NCBI GenBank assembly: GCA_037501455.1
Contig: CM074855.1
Location: forward strand, 34,195,001-34,259,000
DNA from: Lantana camara
Taxonomy: Eukaryota > Streptophyta > Magnoliopsida > Lamiales > Verbenaceae
Reading direction: 5' to 3'
Length of the DNA stretch: 64,000 nt
In this document: piece by piece, positions 10,162 to 25,836 of the stretch
Layout of the letters: every line of letters begins with the position of its first letter
How positions within the stretch are numbered: the stretch's first letter is position 1
Notes under the pieces: generated by a model
Told to the model about the DNA's origin: nothing
Seen by the model: only the letters and a program-made list of their open reading frames with translations
The model's database searches: none
Program-made: the position numbers and the translations under genes

Positions 10162-12964
10162 TGTAGCACCCGGAACGCCGAGATGCCACACCCCCGCACC
10201 ATGAGTCTAGCTCACACATGAAATTAGTAGTCCATATATGAACCGGACTCATGGCGAACGGGTGACAATAAAAAAAAAACTCAAAAGCTAGGTGGGTACC
10301 CTCAAAGACTACCAATAAACAATTCAAAACAATAAAAGCGGAAGCAATAGCAATCAATACTTATAGGTACCATATTTACATATTTACTTATAGATACCAA
10401 CATTTATATAATAGTAGGTACCAACACTTATCAATACATTATCATCTCCTATACATCATACATGTATAATAACCCAAAACCACTAACATGATAAGCCGAA
10501 AATACCAAGAACATGAAAATGCAATGCTAGACTTAACTCGACAACTGGACACGACTCGGACTCCCGCCTAGCACGCCACCGACAGTACCTGAAAAGTGTG
10601 AGGTGTCAGTCTACCACAGACTGAGTGAGGGGTTTATAAATAAATATTCGCACAAGTAACATGCAAGCCATAATCTCGGGTAAGGGTTCATAAAATAGAA
10701 ACAATATAAGTTTAATAGTAAAAGATAACTCGCCCGAGATTACAACTAATCAATTTAACAATACACTCAATTTAATTCAATTCAATCAGTGGCCCGGCGA
10801 GTGAGGGCAAATCTCCAACCTTTCTCCAACAGTGTACAATAATTCAGTTGTAATTATTGAGTGATCAAGCAATAGAACTTAGTGCACAATTAGCAATTTC
10901 AATCAATAACTCCTTCTTCCTCCGGGTGATGGCGGGCTTGCAAGACCCAACCATCCAGGCACGGTGTACGTCAGGAGCATGACTCCCACTTACGGGATTT
11001 CTTCCTCCACCAAACCTCCTGATTGATTCAGAGGTGATCCCACAATGGTGAGGATAGTGCAAGAGTTACCCGTCAGCCCTTGCTTTCCCAGTTGGCTCAA
11101 TACACTACCCTCGGGCCCAACGTGAACAATAGTTACTCGCCAAAACAATCAATGCGTTAATCAATCAATCAATCAGTCCAATTCCGTGAAATCAATTGAA
11201 AATCATAAGGTTCGAAAACTATAGATATATAGATACGTTTTGGCCGAAAATCACATAGGGGTTGTAAGGTTTTATATATCTAGAATTTAAACCTCACCTG
11301 ACGAGCGACGGAACAAGACAAGGATACTAGAAAGTGCCCAACGATCAATGATCTCCGCCCTGGAGAAAAACTGGACAAGAAAGGAAATAACGTGAACTCG
11401 TGGAACAAGACTCAATATGAGACCAAGTATGACGCACGGCAATGCTCATGTAAATAAATAACCATCCCAACACTTTAATAACCATACATATTAACAATTA
11501 AGTGGCACTTAATCATATATGAGAACCAACTAACACTTAAAAGATGAAATAAATCTCAAGGAGTCACATATTTAAAGCATTCAATCATTTCAAGTTCAAT
11601 TCATATAGGGCATGGAGTCACACAATACATTTGAGCAATTAAGTACCAAGAAGTATCAAGTAGGAGCATATTTATCAATTAAACAAGTATATAACTCATA
11701 TAATTCACATATGGGAGCCAAGAGAGTGAAAGGAATGCAATAAGAAAGGTTTTGGTGAAGTTTGGCCAAAACCGACAATTTTTGGAAATGTACATGTTGT
11801 GGGAAAACTGGAATATCTTAAATTCTAGAAGTGGGAATCGAGTTTTGTTTGTTGGATATGAAAGTACAGACATAGACCTTTCCAACGCTATACGACACGT
11901 TTTCTAATTCAAACCGAGGTGAAAATGGCGTTGGTTTGAAGTTGGACAAAATGCAGGAAATAAAAGGTGACACGCCCCGTGTCACTAAAATACAGTAAGC
12001 CGTGACACCCCCGTGTCACGGTACAGAAACTCAACCCAACGAACACCCCCGTGTCACACTGAAGAGGGGAAAAGCGACACCCCCGTGTCACTGTGCGTAA
12101 CAGAAAAACAGGGCAAGAAAACAGGGGAGGTCGCGGGAAAAGGTTCCCAAACCAATCAATCACCAAACTACATCAAATAAACACTTGAAAACCAACATAT
12201 AGCATGTATATGATCATATATATCCATTAATCATCATATAATCCAAGGAAACATGCATCAAATCATCAAGAATTCATCATCAAAATCCCATATAAAATCA
12301 TATATTCCCAACTTCAACATAACTTCAAGTTTCATGCATGAAATGAAGAAACAAGGACCTAAACATGCTTCTAATCATGAATAAGCATGAAAGCATCAAT
12401 CAATCATCAAACCCTACTCAACCAAATAATCAAAAGCTCAAGCAATTCATACATATACCTTGAAAGAATGAATGGAAAGATGAAAGGAACTATGGAGATG
12501 ATGGTGATGCCTCATACTCATGCAATTCCTCCTTGAAATTAACTTGGAATGATGAAATCTCCTCCTTCTCTTCCATGGTGTAAAAATCGGTATTCAGTGT
12601 GTGTGTGTGTGAGGTTAATTTGATGAGAATGAAATGAAATGGAAGAGATGAATGAGATATTTACAAAAGTCTTCCACATATATGCATGACTCATCACTTT
12701 TTGCACACAAGTCCCTCCATTATATGAATGCATGCAATTAAGTTTCAATCCATGTAAAATGAGTATCTAACTCTATTTAAGTCATGCAATTAAATCCACA
12801 CATTTACATATATGAGCGTTTAGTCACGTTAACAATTAATTCATAAAAGCTCATGGAAATATTATGCATCTAATGTTATGAAAAATATATAAAGTATCAC
12901 ATAATATCAATTAAGCACATTATCAATTATCGCATAATGCATAAATTGAAAACGGGGCGTTACA
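10162..12964 (-). repeat. LTR 3 of the array, complete (2803 bp)
   Basis: Full LTR with intact ends. It is five bases shorter than LTR 2, largely because the TCAA microsatellite near 11160-11175 has fewer units. It carries the taacatgcaag variant common to LTRs 3-9. Confidence 0.92.
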
Positions 12965-15900
12965 ACTCTCTCCCTCTTAAGAGGACCTGGTCCCCAGGTC
13001 CACTGCCGAGTTTAAAATGATGCACAAGCAACAAGAGAGCCCCGTCTCTTAGACAAGTAACGAGAGAGCCCCGTCTCTCCACAAGAAATGAGAGAACCCC
13101 GTCTCTCGAACAAGAAATGAGAGAAGCCCGTCTCTCTAGCAAATAAAGAGAGAACCCCGTCTCTCTAACAACTAAGGAGAGTACCCCGACTCTCACACAA
13201 GCAAGAATTTCAAGAGAACGCTTAATTAAACATTCACACAGAACTTCACGAAATGATCAAGTAGGAGAAGTCAAATACCAACTAGTCTTACAAAAGCAAT
13301 TAACAAATACAAAGAACCATACGTGGTGATAATAAAATGTACATTGCACATGATATGCGTGTTTTGGTGTACCGTTCACCATGGTCGTAGAAAACTTCAG
13401 TGGCAGTAACTTGATTCAATACTTGATTCTTTGATCAGAATCCCTTCTAACCAAAATGCCATTCCTCGGATGCCTGATGTCAGTATGTTCCCCAATAACT
13501 ACTCAATCTCCATCCCGCGATCAAATTTCTAACCTTTCTACCACCACGGTTCGAAGATTCAATTCTTGAATATGCACTTGGTAGTAATCCGACCACCCAT
13601 TCTTCTTACCAATTATAGTTGACCTCCTCCGATGCCCGGACTAATTATTTGATGACTCGAGGTCTACCTTTTATCCTTCAAAATATTCCCGGTTCAAGTA
13701 ACTCTCAGGTGATCCCTTGCGATAGAGAATGTTCCCGTCGAGTTGTTTTTATCTTGTAATATGGTAATAGTGTCGCACCTCTTTGGTCACTTCGTGCAAA
13801 TCTTGAATGACAGTCGCTTTCCTTGAAAAATTCTTACCTTTGATCAAAGTAAACTTACTCAACTTATAAAAATCATGATCTCTCCCATTTCTCCTCAGAT
13901 TTGTTTCAATTTCAACTCGGCTCAAGATATGCCTCCTTATGGTCTTTTAAAAATCTCCATTTGAGAACTCTAGGCGCACGAGATTTAAACTATTGAAGAC
14001 TTCATTCACCTAGTTCCGATAGAGAGTTTCCGAAAGAACCATTTTCCTTGAAGTTTCAACTCTCCCAAGTGAGATCCAAACATCGATTTTAAGTTGTTCC
14101 CCGACCGGCTCTCCCCCTTAAGAAAATAGGAATATTTTCTGTCTAACTTCTAGAACTAGTTCTACCCTTTCTCAAATCCAAGCTTCTCTTCTTTCTAATT
14201 CTCTTGAAGTACCTCTAACTCTCGATCTCATTCTCGAAGTATTTCTCTATCTCAATTGGAAATCCAACGAACACTGAATCTTTCCTCAGTTCTTGAATAT
14301 CCATTCCATTTCTTGAAGCTCTCACCCTTTCCAAAATCATTTCCTAAATTTCCTCATCCTGACCTTGGAGGTCATCAAGCATCTCAATCTCCTAATTCAT
14401 CCCTTGTTGTTGCTTTCAAGTAACCCCATCATTTGTAACCCTTACACTTTTGTTGCTTCTAACAAATGTAATTCCTTTGAGCACAACCACAAATTTGAAG
14501 TCATTTCCCCAGTCGACTCAACTTCCTTGATATCAGCAATCTTAAATCCCGCCACTTGTTCGGACATTTCATCTCACGTTTATTTTTGAAGTGACAACTT
14601 CTTCCATCCAACTCCTAACTACTTTTCCCGGCCTTTCAATTGTTCTTTCTCCCTTTTGTTCCTCACTTTGCAACCCAATTCTTTCCGTATCATACTTCGG
14701 TTGTGTCTCGGTTGAAGTAATGCTTGATAGATGAGGTGGAGAGATTTTCTATCAAGAAAACACTTAAAGTGCATGTTGGGTTAAGATGTCGATGCACGTA
14801 TTACACTTATAAATAATAAGTACACAAGTTGGAAAATTTACGCTCAAGTAGGAATGCATATATAGTTAAAGAAATTTAAATAATTTAAACAATGTATGAT
14901 GCACGTGCCATGAATGCTTTGAACCTGTCACCGTAGCTACATCCTTTAACTTAGCACTTGTTCTTTGTTTTGTTGAATTACAAGCTTGCCTCGAATTTGT
15001 TGGTTATTCCTGGTTACCCACGGTGTTCCAATTTTCTTCAAAATCCCCAGCATCAACACCGTACGTTTCCATCACTCGAGGATTGAAATTTCTTGAACTC
15101 AATTCTGTCCCCAAGTATTCCTTCCAATTTATAGATTCTAAGTGTGGTTCGAGCCTTCACCTTAAATATTTTCTTGTTCAAAGCTTCCTTATCTCGACTC
15201 GTATAACTTGGTAATCAAATTATGATTCTTGAACTCCAATGCTTCTACTTCCGTGAAATTGATAACTAGCCCTCTTTCGAAAAGTAGTCTCTAATTGTTA
15301 TCCGAAGTCTTCACCTAGTTATCACCTCAATCGAAATCCTCGATTTAATTTGTATAAGTTTAAATAGTCGAACGAACTCACCCTCCAATTGCTTACACTC
15401 AAGCATATAGTTTCCTTCTATAAGCTCGTTACCTTCTTTCACCGTTTCCATTTTTGCTCCATATCTTCCAATTCAACTTCTTCCTTACTCAAAATCCGTA
15501 GTGACTTCAATTCCCCTTTTTCTTAATCTCTTCATTCTTCTTCATCGATCTAACCTCCTCCAAGATTCCCTTCGTTCCATCCCTTGGTTTGCACAACCCC
15601 GTTGAGTTTGGTTGACTAACTTAACTTTTGATGTGGCATGGTATATGTATTAATCTTATGATGACTTAGCATCATCTACCCCAACTCCACCTCTTTGAAC
15701 TTCTTCCACTTACCTAAAGCTCGTAGGTCATCCCACAACTTGATTTTCGATTCTAATAGTGGAAAATCCTCAACTTGCTTTCAACTCCGAACCCTAAGTC
15801 CCTAGTACCCTCGAGGCCTCCTCGGTGATTGAGACCTTGAACCTTAAAACACTCTAGAGGTTTTCTTCAGTTTTGCTCTTGAATGAAATGATCCTACGGA

Positions 15901-16595
15901 TTCCCGTTAAAAAGACTTTTGCAATATAGGCGTGTGAGTGTTAATCTTGCAAGTTGTAGGCATCACGCCCTACCACTATCCCGTTAAATATCTACCAACT
16001 TCATTAGAGCTTGAAAGTTACTCCCACCTTTGGCCCTTCAATTCCCGAATCTTAACACTTGAAGTATAACCCAACTAGAGCAATCCATGACTCTTGATTT
16101 TCTTGTATGAAGTTCCCCGGTGCATTCCTTACAACTTCAAAGCAAAAGAAAAGAACTTGGGGTAGATTGAAGTTGTTGTTGAAATTGGTCGTGGTTTGAT
16201 ATAATCTTCATAACCTATAACTCCAAATTAGTTCAAAGCTAAATGCATGCGGTTAGTACATGCTCATGTCATATAATTAGCATTTAACCACATATTTGAT
16301 GCAGAACGCAATAATTAATTCAACTAAATTAAAGAAAACACATCAAACATATAAATTCCAAGTCATAGAATATCAATTAATCATCAAGTAGTAACATAAA
16401 TCAATGCCATGCACAAGTCATCAAGTAGCTCAAAGATGTTCAGGTAAGTTCAAATAAATTCAAATAAGTTCAAGTAGTTCCAAATAAGATGCAAGACTCG
16501 CAATTATCAAATAATCCTATGCCGTTCGACCTAGACATGACACGACTCGACGCTAGAACCGCGGTTTTGCAACCGGGCTCTGATACCACCTAAGA
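12965..16595 (-). mobile_element. Internal region 3 of the array (3631 bp), non-coding
   Basis: Complete internal region, polypurine tract at 12965 and primer-binding site at 16577-16588. An extra base near 15058 (atcaacaccgta) and other indels distinguish it. No coding function seen. Confidence 0.88.
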
Positions 16596-19399
16596 TGTAG
16601 CACCCGGAACGCCGAGATGCCACACCCCCGCACCATGAGTCTAGCTCACACATGAAATTAGTAGTCCATATATGAACCGGACTCATGGCGAACGGGTGAC
16701 AATAAAAAAAAAACTCAAAAGCTAGGTGGGTACCCTCAAAGACTACCAATAAACAATTCAAAACAATAAAAGCGGAAGCAATAGCAATCAATACTTATAG
16801 GTACCATATTTACATATTTACTTATAGATACCAACATTTATATAATAGTAGGTACCAACACTTATCAATACATTATCATCTCCTATACATCATACATGTA
16901 TAATAACCCAAAACCACTAACATGATAAGCCGAAAATACCAAGAACATGAAAATGCAATGCTAGACTCAACTCGACAACTGGACACGACTCGGACTCCCG
17001 CCTAGCACGCCACTGACAGTACCTGAAAAGTGTGAGGTGTTAGTCTACCACAGACTGAGTGAGGGGTTTATAAATAAATATTCGCGCAAGTAACATGCAA
17101 GCCATAATCTCGGGTAAGGGTTCATAAAATAGAAACAATATAAGTTTAATAGTAAAAGATAACTCGCCCGAGATTACAACTAATCAATTTAACAATACAC
17201 TCAATTTAATTTAATTCAATCAGTGGCCCGGCGAGTGAGGGCAAATCTCCAACCTTTCTCCGACAGTGTACAATAATTCAGTTGTAATTATTGAGTGATC
17301 AAGCAATAGAACTTAGTGCACAATTAGCAATTTCAATCAATAACTCCTTCCTCCGGGTGATGGCGGGCTTGCAAGACCCAACCATCCAGGCACGGTGTAC
17401 GTCAGGAGCATGACTCCCACGTACGGGATTTCTTCCTCCGCGAAACCTCCTGATGGATTCAGAGGTGATCCCACAATGGTGAGGATAGTGCAAGAGTTAC
17501 CCGTCAGCCCTTGCTTTCCCGGTTGGCTCAATATACTACCCTCGGGCCCAACGTGAACAATAGTTACTCGCCAAAACAATCAATGCGTTAATCAATCAAT
17601 CAATCAATCAATCCAATTCCGTGAAATCAATTGAAAATCATAAGGTTCGAAAACTATAGATATATAGATACGTTTTGGCCGAAAATCACATAAGGGTTGT
17701 AAGGTTTTATATATCTAGAATTTAAACCTCACCTGACGAGCGACGGAACAAGACAAGGATACTAGAAAGTGCCCAACGATCAATGATCTCCGCCCTGGAG
17801 AAAAACTGGACAAGAAAGGAAATAACGTGAACTCGTGGGACAAGACTCAATATGAGACCAAGTATGACGCACGGCAATGCTCATGTAAATAAATAACCAT
17901 CCCAACACTTTAATAACCATACATATTAACAATTAAGTGGCACTTAATCATATATGAGAACCAACTAACACTTAAAAGATGAAATAAATCTCAAGGAGTC
18001 ACATATTTAAAGCATTCAATCATTTCAAGTTCAATTCATATAGGGCATGGAGTCACACAATACATTTGAGCAATTAAGTACCAAGAAGTATCAAGTAGGA
18101 GCATACTTATCAATTAAACAAGTATATAACTCATATAATTCAGATATGGGAGCCAAGAGAGTGAAAGGAATGCAATAAGAAAGGTTTTGGTGAAGTTTGG
18201 CCAAAACCGACAATTTTTGGAAATGTACATGTTGTGGGAAAACTGGAATATCTTAAATTCTAGAAGTGGGAATCGAGTTTTGTTTGTTGGATATGAAAGT
18301 AGAGACATAGACCTTTCCAACGCTATACGACACGTTTTCTAATTCAAACCGAGGTAAAAATGGCGTTGGTTTGAAGTTGGACAAAATGCAGGAAATAAAA
18401 GGTGACACGCCCCGTGTCACTAAAATACACTAAGCCGTGACACCCCCGTGTCACGGTACAGAAACTCAACCCAACGAACACCCCCGTGTCACACTGAAGA
18501 GGGGAAAAGCGACACCCCCATGTCACTGTGCGTAACAGAAAAACAGGGCAAGAAAACAGGGGAGGTCGCGGGAAAAGGTTCCCAAACCAATCAATCACCA
18601 AACTACATCAAATAAACACTTGAAAACCAACATATAGCATGTATATGATCATATATATCCATTAATCATCATATAATCCAAGGAAACATGCATCAAATCA
18701 TCAAGAATTCATCATCAAAATCCCATATAAAATCATATATTCCCAACTTCAACATAACTTCAAGTTTCATGCAAGAAATGAAGAAACAAGGACCTAAACA
18801 TGCTTCTAATCATGAATAAGCATGAAAGCATCAATCAATCATCAAACCCTACTCAACCAAATAATCAAAAGCTCAAGCAATTCATACATATACCTTGAAA
18901 GAATGAATGGAAAGATGAAAGGAACTATGGAGATGATGGTAATGCCTCATACTCATGCAATTCCTCCTTGAAATTAACTTGGAATGATGAAATCTCCTCC
19001 TTCTCTTCCATGGTGTAAAAATCGGTATTCAGTGTGTGTGTGTGTGAGGTTAATTTGATGAGAATGAAATGAAATGGAAGAGATGAATGAGATATTTACA
19101 AAAGTCTTCCACATATATGCATGACTCATCACTTTTTGCACACAAGTCCCTCCATTATATGAATGCATGCAATTAAGTTTCAATCCATGTAAAATGAGTA
19201 TCTAACTCTATTTAAGTCATGCAATTAAATCCACACATTTACATATATGAGCATTTAGTCACGTTAACAATTAATTCATAAAAGCACATGGAAATATTAT
19301 GCATCTAATGTTATGAAAAATATATAAAGTATCACATAATATCAATTAAGCACATTATCAATTATCGCATAATGGATAAATTGAAAACGGGGTGTTACA
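16596..19399 (-). repeat. LTR 4 of the array (2804 bp)
   Basis: Complete LTR. A 3-bp deletion near 17348 (actccttcctccgg instead of actccttcttcctccgg) accounts for most of its shorter length. Its end reads ggggtgttaca, a variant shared only with LTR 5. Confidence 0.92.
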
Positions 19400-22300
19400 A
19401 CTCTCTCCCTCTTAAGAGGACCTGGTCCCCAGGTCCACTACCGAGTTTAAAATGATGCACAAGCAACAAGAGAGCCCCGTCTCTTAGACAAGTAACGAGA
19501 GAGCCCCGTCTCTCCACAAGAAATGAGAAAACCCCGTCTCTCGAACAAGAAATGAGAGAACCCCATCTCTCTAGCAAATAAAGAGAGAACCCCGTCTCTC
19601 TAACAACTAAGGAGAGTACCCCGACTCTCACACAAGCAAGAATTTCAAGAGAACGCTTAATTAAACATTCACACAGAATTTCACCAAATGATCAAGTAGG
19701 AGAAGTCAAATACCAACTAGTCTTACAAAAGCAATTAACAAATACAAAGAACCATACGTAGTGATAATAAAATCTACATTGCACATGATATGCATGTTTT
19801 GGTGTACCGTTCACCATGGTCTTAGAAAACTTCAGTGGCAGTAACTTGATTCAATACTTGATTCTTTGATCAGAATCCCTTCTAACCAAAATGCCATTCC
19901 TCGGATGCCTGATGTCAGTATGTACCCCAATAACTACTCAATCTCCATCCCGCGATCAAATTTCTAACCTTTCTACCACCACGGTTCGAAGATTCAATTC
20001 TTGAATATGCACTTGGTAGTAATCCGACCACCCATTCTTCTTACCAATTATAGTTGACCTCCTCCGATGCCCGGACTAATTATTTGATGACTCGAGGTCT
20101 ACCTTTTATCCTTCAAAATATTTCCGGTTCAAGTAACTCTCAGGTGATCCCTTGCGATAGAGAATGTTCCCGTCGAGTTGTTTTTATCTTGTAATATGGT
20201 AATAGTGTCGCACCTCTTTGGTCACTTCGTGCAAATCTTGAATGACAGTCGCTTTCCTTGAAAAATTCTTACCTTTGATCAAAGTAAACTTACTCAACTT
20301 ATAAAAATCATGATCTCTCCCATTTCTCCTCAGATTTGTTTCAATTTCAACTCGGCTCAAGATATGCCTCCTTATGGCTTTTAAAAATCTCCATTTGAGA
20401 ACTCTAAGCGCACGAGATTTAAACTATTGAAGACTTCATTCACTTAGTTCAGATAGAGAGTTTCCGAAAGAACCATTTTCCTTGAAGTTTCAACTCTCCC
20501 AAGTGAGATCCAAACATCGATTTTAAGTTGTTCCCCGACCGGCTCTCCCCCTTAAGAAAATAGGAATATTTTCTGTCTAACTTCTAGAACTAGTTCTACC
20601 CTTTCTCAAATCCAAGCTTCTCTTCTTTCTAATTCTCTTGAAGTACCTCTAACTCTCGATCTCATTCTCGAAGTATTTCTCTATCTCAATTGGAAATCCA
20701 ACGAACACTGAATCTTTCCTCAGTTCTGGAATATCCATTCCATTTCTTGAAGCTCTCACCCTTTCCAAAATCATTTCCTAAATATCCTCATCCTGACCTT
20801 GGAGGTCATCAAGCATCTCAATCTCCTAATTCATCCCTTGTTGTTGCTTTCAAGTAACCCCATCATTTGTAACCCTTACACTTTTGTTGCTTCTAACAAA
20901 TGTAATTCCTTTGAGCACAACCACAAATTTGAAGTCATTTCCCCAGTCGACTCAACTTCCTTGATATCAGCAATCTTAAATCTCGCCACTTGTTCGGACA
21001 TTTCATCTCACGTTTATTTTTGAAGTGACAACTTCTTCCATCCAACTCCTAACTACTTTTCCCGGCCTTTCAATTGTTCTTTCTCCCTTTTGTTCCTCAC
21101 TTTGCAACCCAATTCTTTCCGTATCATACTTCGGTTGTGTCTCGGTTGAAGTAATGCTTGATAGATGAGGTGGAGAGATTTTCTATCAAGAAAACACTTA
21201 AAGTGCATGTTGGGTTAAGATGTCGACGCACGTATTACACTTATAAATAATAAATACACAAGTTGGAAAATTTACGCTCAAGTAGGAATGCATATATAGT
21301 TAAAGAAATTTAAATAATTTAAACAATGTATGATGCACGTGCCATGAATGCTTTGAACCTGTCACCGTAGCTGCATCCTTTAACTTAGCACTTGTTCTTT
21401 GTTTTGTTGAATTACAAGCTTGCCTCGAATTTGTTGGTTATTCCTGGTTACCCACGGTCTTCCAATTTTCTTCAAAATCCCCAGCATCAACCCGTACGTT
21501 TCCATCACTCGAGGATTGAAATTTCTTGAACTCAATTCTGTCCCCAAGTATTCCTTCCAATTTATAGATTCTAAGTGTGGTTCGAGCCTTCACCTTAAAT
21601 ATTTTCTTGTTCAAAGCTTCCTTATCTCGACTCGTATAACTTGGTAATCAAATTATGATTCTTGAACTCCAATGCTTCTACTTCCGTGAAATTGATAACT
21701 AGCCCTCTTTCGAAAAGTAGTCTCTAATTGTTATCCGAAGTCTTCACCTAGTTATCACCTCAATCGAAATCCTCGATTTAATTTGTATAAGTTTAAATAG
21801 TCGAACGAACTCACCCTCCAATTGCTTACACTCAAGCATATAGTTTCCTTCTATAAGCTCGTTACCTTCTTTCACCGTTTCCATTTTTGCTCCACATCTT
21901 CCAATTCAACTTCTTCCTTACTCAAAATCCGTAGTGACTTCAATTCCCCTTTTTCTTAATCTCTTCATTCTTCTTCATCGATCTAACTTCCTCCAAGATT
22001 CCCTTCGTTCCATCCCTTGGTTTGTACAACCCCGTTGAGTTTGGTTGACTAACTTAACTTTTGATGTGGCATGGTATATGTATTAATCTTATGATGACTT
22101 AGCATCATCTACCCCAACTCCACCTCTTTGAACTTCTTCCACTTACCTAAAGCTCGTAGGTCATCCCACAACTTGATTTTCGATTCTAATAGTGGAAAAT
22201 CCTCAACTTGCTTTCAACACCGAACCCTAAGTCCCTAGTACCCTCGAGGCCTCCTCGGTGATTGAGACCTTGAACCTTAAAACACTCTAGAGGTTTTCTT

Positions 22301-23028
22301 CAGTTTTGCTCTTGAATGAAATGATCCTACGGATTCCCGTTAAAAAGACTTTTGCAATATAGGCGTGTGAGTGTTAATCTTGCAAGTTGTAGGCATCACG
22401 CCCTACCACTATCCCGTTAAATATCTACCAACTTCATTAGAGCTTGAAAGTTACTCCCACCTTTGGCCTTTCAATTCCCGAATCTTAACACTTGAAGTAT
22501 AATCCAACTAGAGCAATCCATGACTCTTGATTTTCTTGTATGAAGTTCCCCGGTGCATTCCTTACAACTTCAAAGCAAAAGAAAAGAACTTGGGGTAGAT
22601 TGAAGTTGTTGTAGAAATTGGTCGTGGTTTGATATAATCTTCATAACCTATAACTCCAAATTAGTTCAAAGCTAAATGCATGCGGTTAGTACATGCTCAT
22701 GTCATATAATTAGCATTTAACCACATATTTGATGCAGAACGCAATAATTAATTCAACTAAATTAAAGAAAACACATCAAACATATAAATTCCAAGTCATA
22801 GAATATCAATTAATCATCAAGTAGTAACATAAATCAATGTCATGCACAAGTCATCAAGTAGCTCAAAGATGTTCAGGTAAGTTCAAATAAATTCAAATAA
22901 GTTCAAGTAGTTCCAAATAAGATGCAAGACTCGCAATTATCAAATAATCCTATGCCGTTCGACCTAGACATGACACGACTCGACGCTAGAACCGTGGTTT
23001 TGCAACCGGGCTCTGATACCACCTAAGA
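19400..23028 (-). mobile_element. Internal region 4 of the array (3629 bp), non-coding
   Basis: Complete internal region between polypurine tract (19400) and primer-binding site (23010-23021). Private substitutions include ccccatctctct in the minisatellite (about 19560) and accgtggtttt near the primer-binding site. Non-coding. Confidence 0.88.
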
Positions 23029-25836
23029 TGTAGCACCCGAAACGCCGAGATGCCACACCCCCGCACCATGAGTCTAGCTCACACATGAAATTAGTAGTCC
23101 ATATATGAACCGGACTCATGGCGAACGGGTGACAATAAAAAAAAAAACTCAAAAGCTAGGTGGGTACCCTCAAAGACTACCAATAAACAATTCAAAACAA
23201 TAAAAGCGGAAGCAATAGCAATCAATACTTATAGGTACCATATTTACATATTTACTTATAGATACCAACATTTATATAATAGTAGGTACCAACACTTATC
23301 AATACATTATCATCTCCTATACATCATACATGTATAATAACCCAAAACCACTAACATGATAAGCCGAAAATACCAAGAACATGAAAATGCAATGCTAGAC
23401 TCAACTCGACAACTGGACACGACTCGGACTCCCGCCTAACACGCCACTGACAGTACCTGAAAAGTGTGAGGTGTCAGTCTACCACAGACTGAGTGAGGGG
23501 TTTATAAATAAATATTTGCGCAAGTAACATGCAAGCCATAATCTCGGGTAAGGGTTCATAAAATAGAAACAATATAAGTTTAATAGTAAAAGATAACTCG
23601 CCCGAGATTACAACTAATCAATTTAACAATACACTCAATTTAATTCAATTCAATCAGTGGCCCGGCGAGTGAGGGAAAATCTCCAACCTTTCTCCGACAG
23701 TGTACAATAATTCAGTTGTAATTATTGAGTGATCAAGCAATAGAACTTAGTGCACAATTAGCAATTTCAATCAATAACTCCTTCTTCCTCCGGGTGATGG
23801 CGGGCTTGCAAGACCTAACCATCCAGGCACGGTGTACGTCAGGAGCATGACTCCCACGTACGGGATTTCTTCCTCCACGAAACCTCCTGATGGATTCAGA
23901 GGTGATCCCACAATGGTGAGGATAGTGCAAGAGTTACCCGTCAGCCATTGCTTTCCCGGTTGGCTCAATATACTACCCTCGGGCCCAACGTGAACAATAG
24001 TTACTCGCCAAAACAATCAATGCGTTAATCAATCAATCAATCAATCAATCCAATTCCGTGAAATCAATTGAAAATCATAAGGTTCGAAAACTATAGATAT
24101 ATAGATACGTTTTGGCCGAAAATCACATAAGGGTTGTAAGGTTTTATATATCTAGAATTTAAACCTCACCTGACGAGCGACGGAACAAGACAAGGATACT
24201 AGAAAGTGCCCCACGATCAATGATCTCCGCCCTGGAGAAAAACTGGACAAGAAAGGAAATAACGTGAACTCGTGGGACAAGACTCAATATGAGACCAAGT
24301 ATGACGCACGGCAATGCTCATGTAAATAAATAACCATCCCAACACTTTAATAACCATACATATTAACAATTAAGTGGCACTTAATCATATATGAGAACCA
24401 ACTAACACTTAAAAGATGAAATAAATCTCAAGGAGTCACATATTTAAAGCATTCAATCATTTCAAGTTCAATTCATATAGGGCATGGAGTCACACAATAC
24501 ATTTGAGCAATTAAGTACCAAGAAGTATCAAGTTGGAGCATACTTATCAATTAAACAAGTATATAACTCTTATAATTCACATATGGGAGCCAAGAGAGTG
24601 AAAGGAATGCAATAAGAAAGGTTTTGGTGAAGTTTGGCCAAAACCGACAATTTTTGGAAATGTACATGTTGTGGGAAAACTGGAATATCTTAAATTCTAG
24701 AAGTGGGAATCGAGTTTTGTTTGTTGGATATGAAAGTAGAGACATATACCTTTCCAACGCTATATGGCACGTTTTCTAATTCAAACCGAGGTGAAAATGA
24801 CGTTGGTTTGAAGTTGGACAAAATGCAGGAAATAAAAGGTGACACGCCCCGTGTCACTAAAATACACTAAGCCGTGACACCCCCGTGTCACGGTACAGAA
24901 ACTCAACCCAACGAACACCCCCGTGTCACACTGAAGAGGGGAAAAGCGACACCCCCGTGTCACTGTGCGTAACAGAAAAACAGGGCAAGAAAACAGGGGA
25001 GTTCGCGGGAAAAGGTTCCCAAACCAATCAATCACCAAACTACATCAAATAAACACTTGAAAACCAACATATAGCATGTATATGATCATATATATCCATT
25101 AATCATCATATAATCCAAGGAAACATGCATCAAATCATCAAGAATTCATCATCAAAATCCCATATAAAATCATATATTCCCAACTTCAACATAACTTCAA
25201 GTTTCATGCAAGAAATGAAGAAACAAGGACCTAAACATGCTTCTAATCATGAATAAGCATGAAAGCATCAATCAATCATCAAACCCTACTCAACCAAATA
25301 ATCAAAAGCTCAAGCAATTCATACGTATACCTTGAAAGAATGAATGGAAAGATGAAAGGAACTATGGAGATGATGGTGATGCCTCATACTCATGCAATTC
25401 CTCCTTGAAATTAACTTGGAATGATGAAATCTCCTCCTTCTCTTCCATGGTGTAAAAATCGGTATTCAGTGTGTGTGTGTGTGAGGTTAATTTGATGAGA
25501 ATGAAATGAAATGGAAGAGATGAATGAGATATTTACAAAAGTCTTCCACATATATGCATGAGTCATCACTTTTTGCACATAAGTCCCTCCATTATATGAA
25601 TGCATGCAATTAAGTTTCAATCCATGTAAAATGAGTATCTAACTCTATTTAAGTCATGCAATTAAATCCACACATTTACATATATGAGCATTTAGTCACG
25701 TTAACAATTAATTCATAAAAGCTCATGGAAATATTATGCATCTAATGTTATGAAAAATATATAAAGTATCACATAATATCAATTAAGCACATTATCAATT
25801 ATCGCATAATGCATAAATTGAAAACGGGGTGTTACA
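23029..25836 (-). repeat. LTR 5 of the array (2808 bp)
   Basis: Complete LTR with the terminal variant ggggtgttaca shared with LTR 4 and a private change near the start (cacccgaaacg). The A-run near 23138 is one base longer than in most copies. Confidence 0.92.
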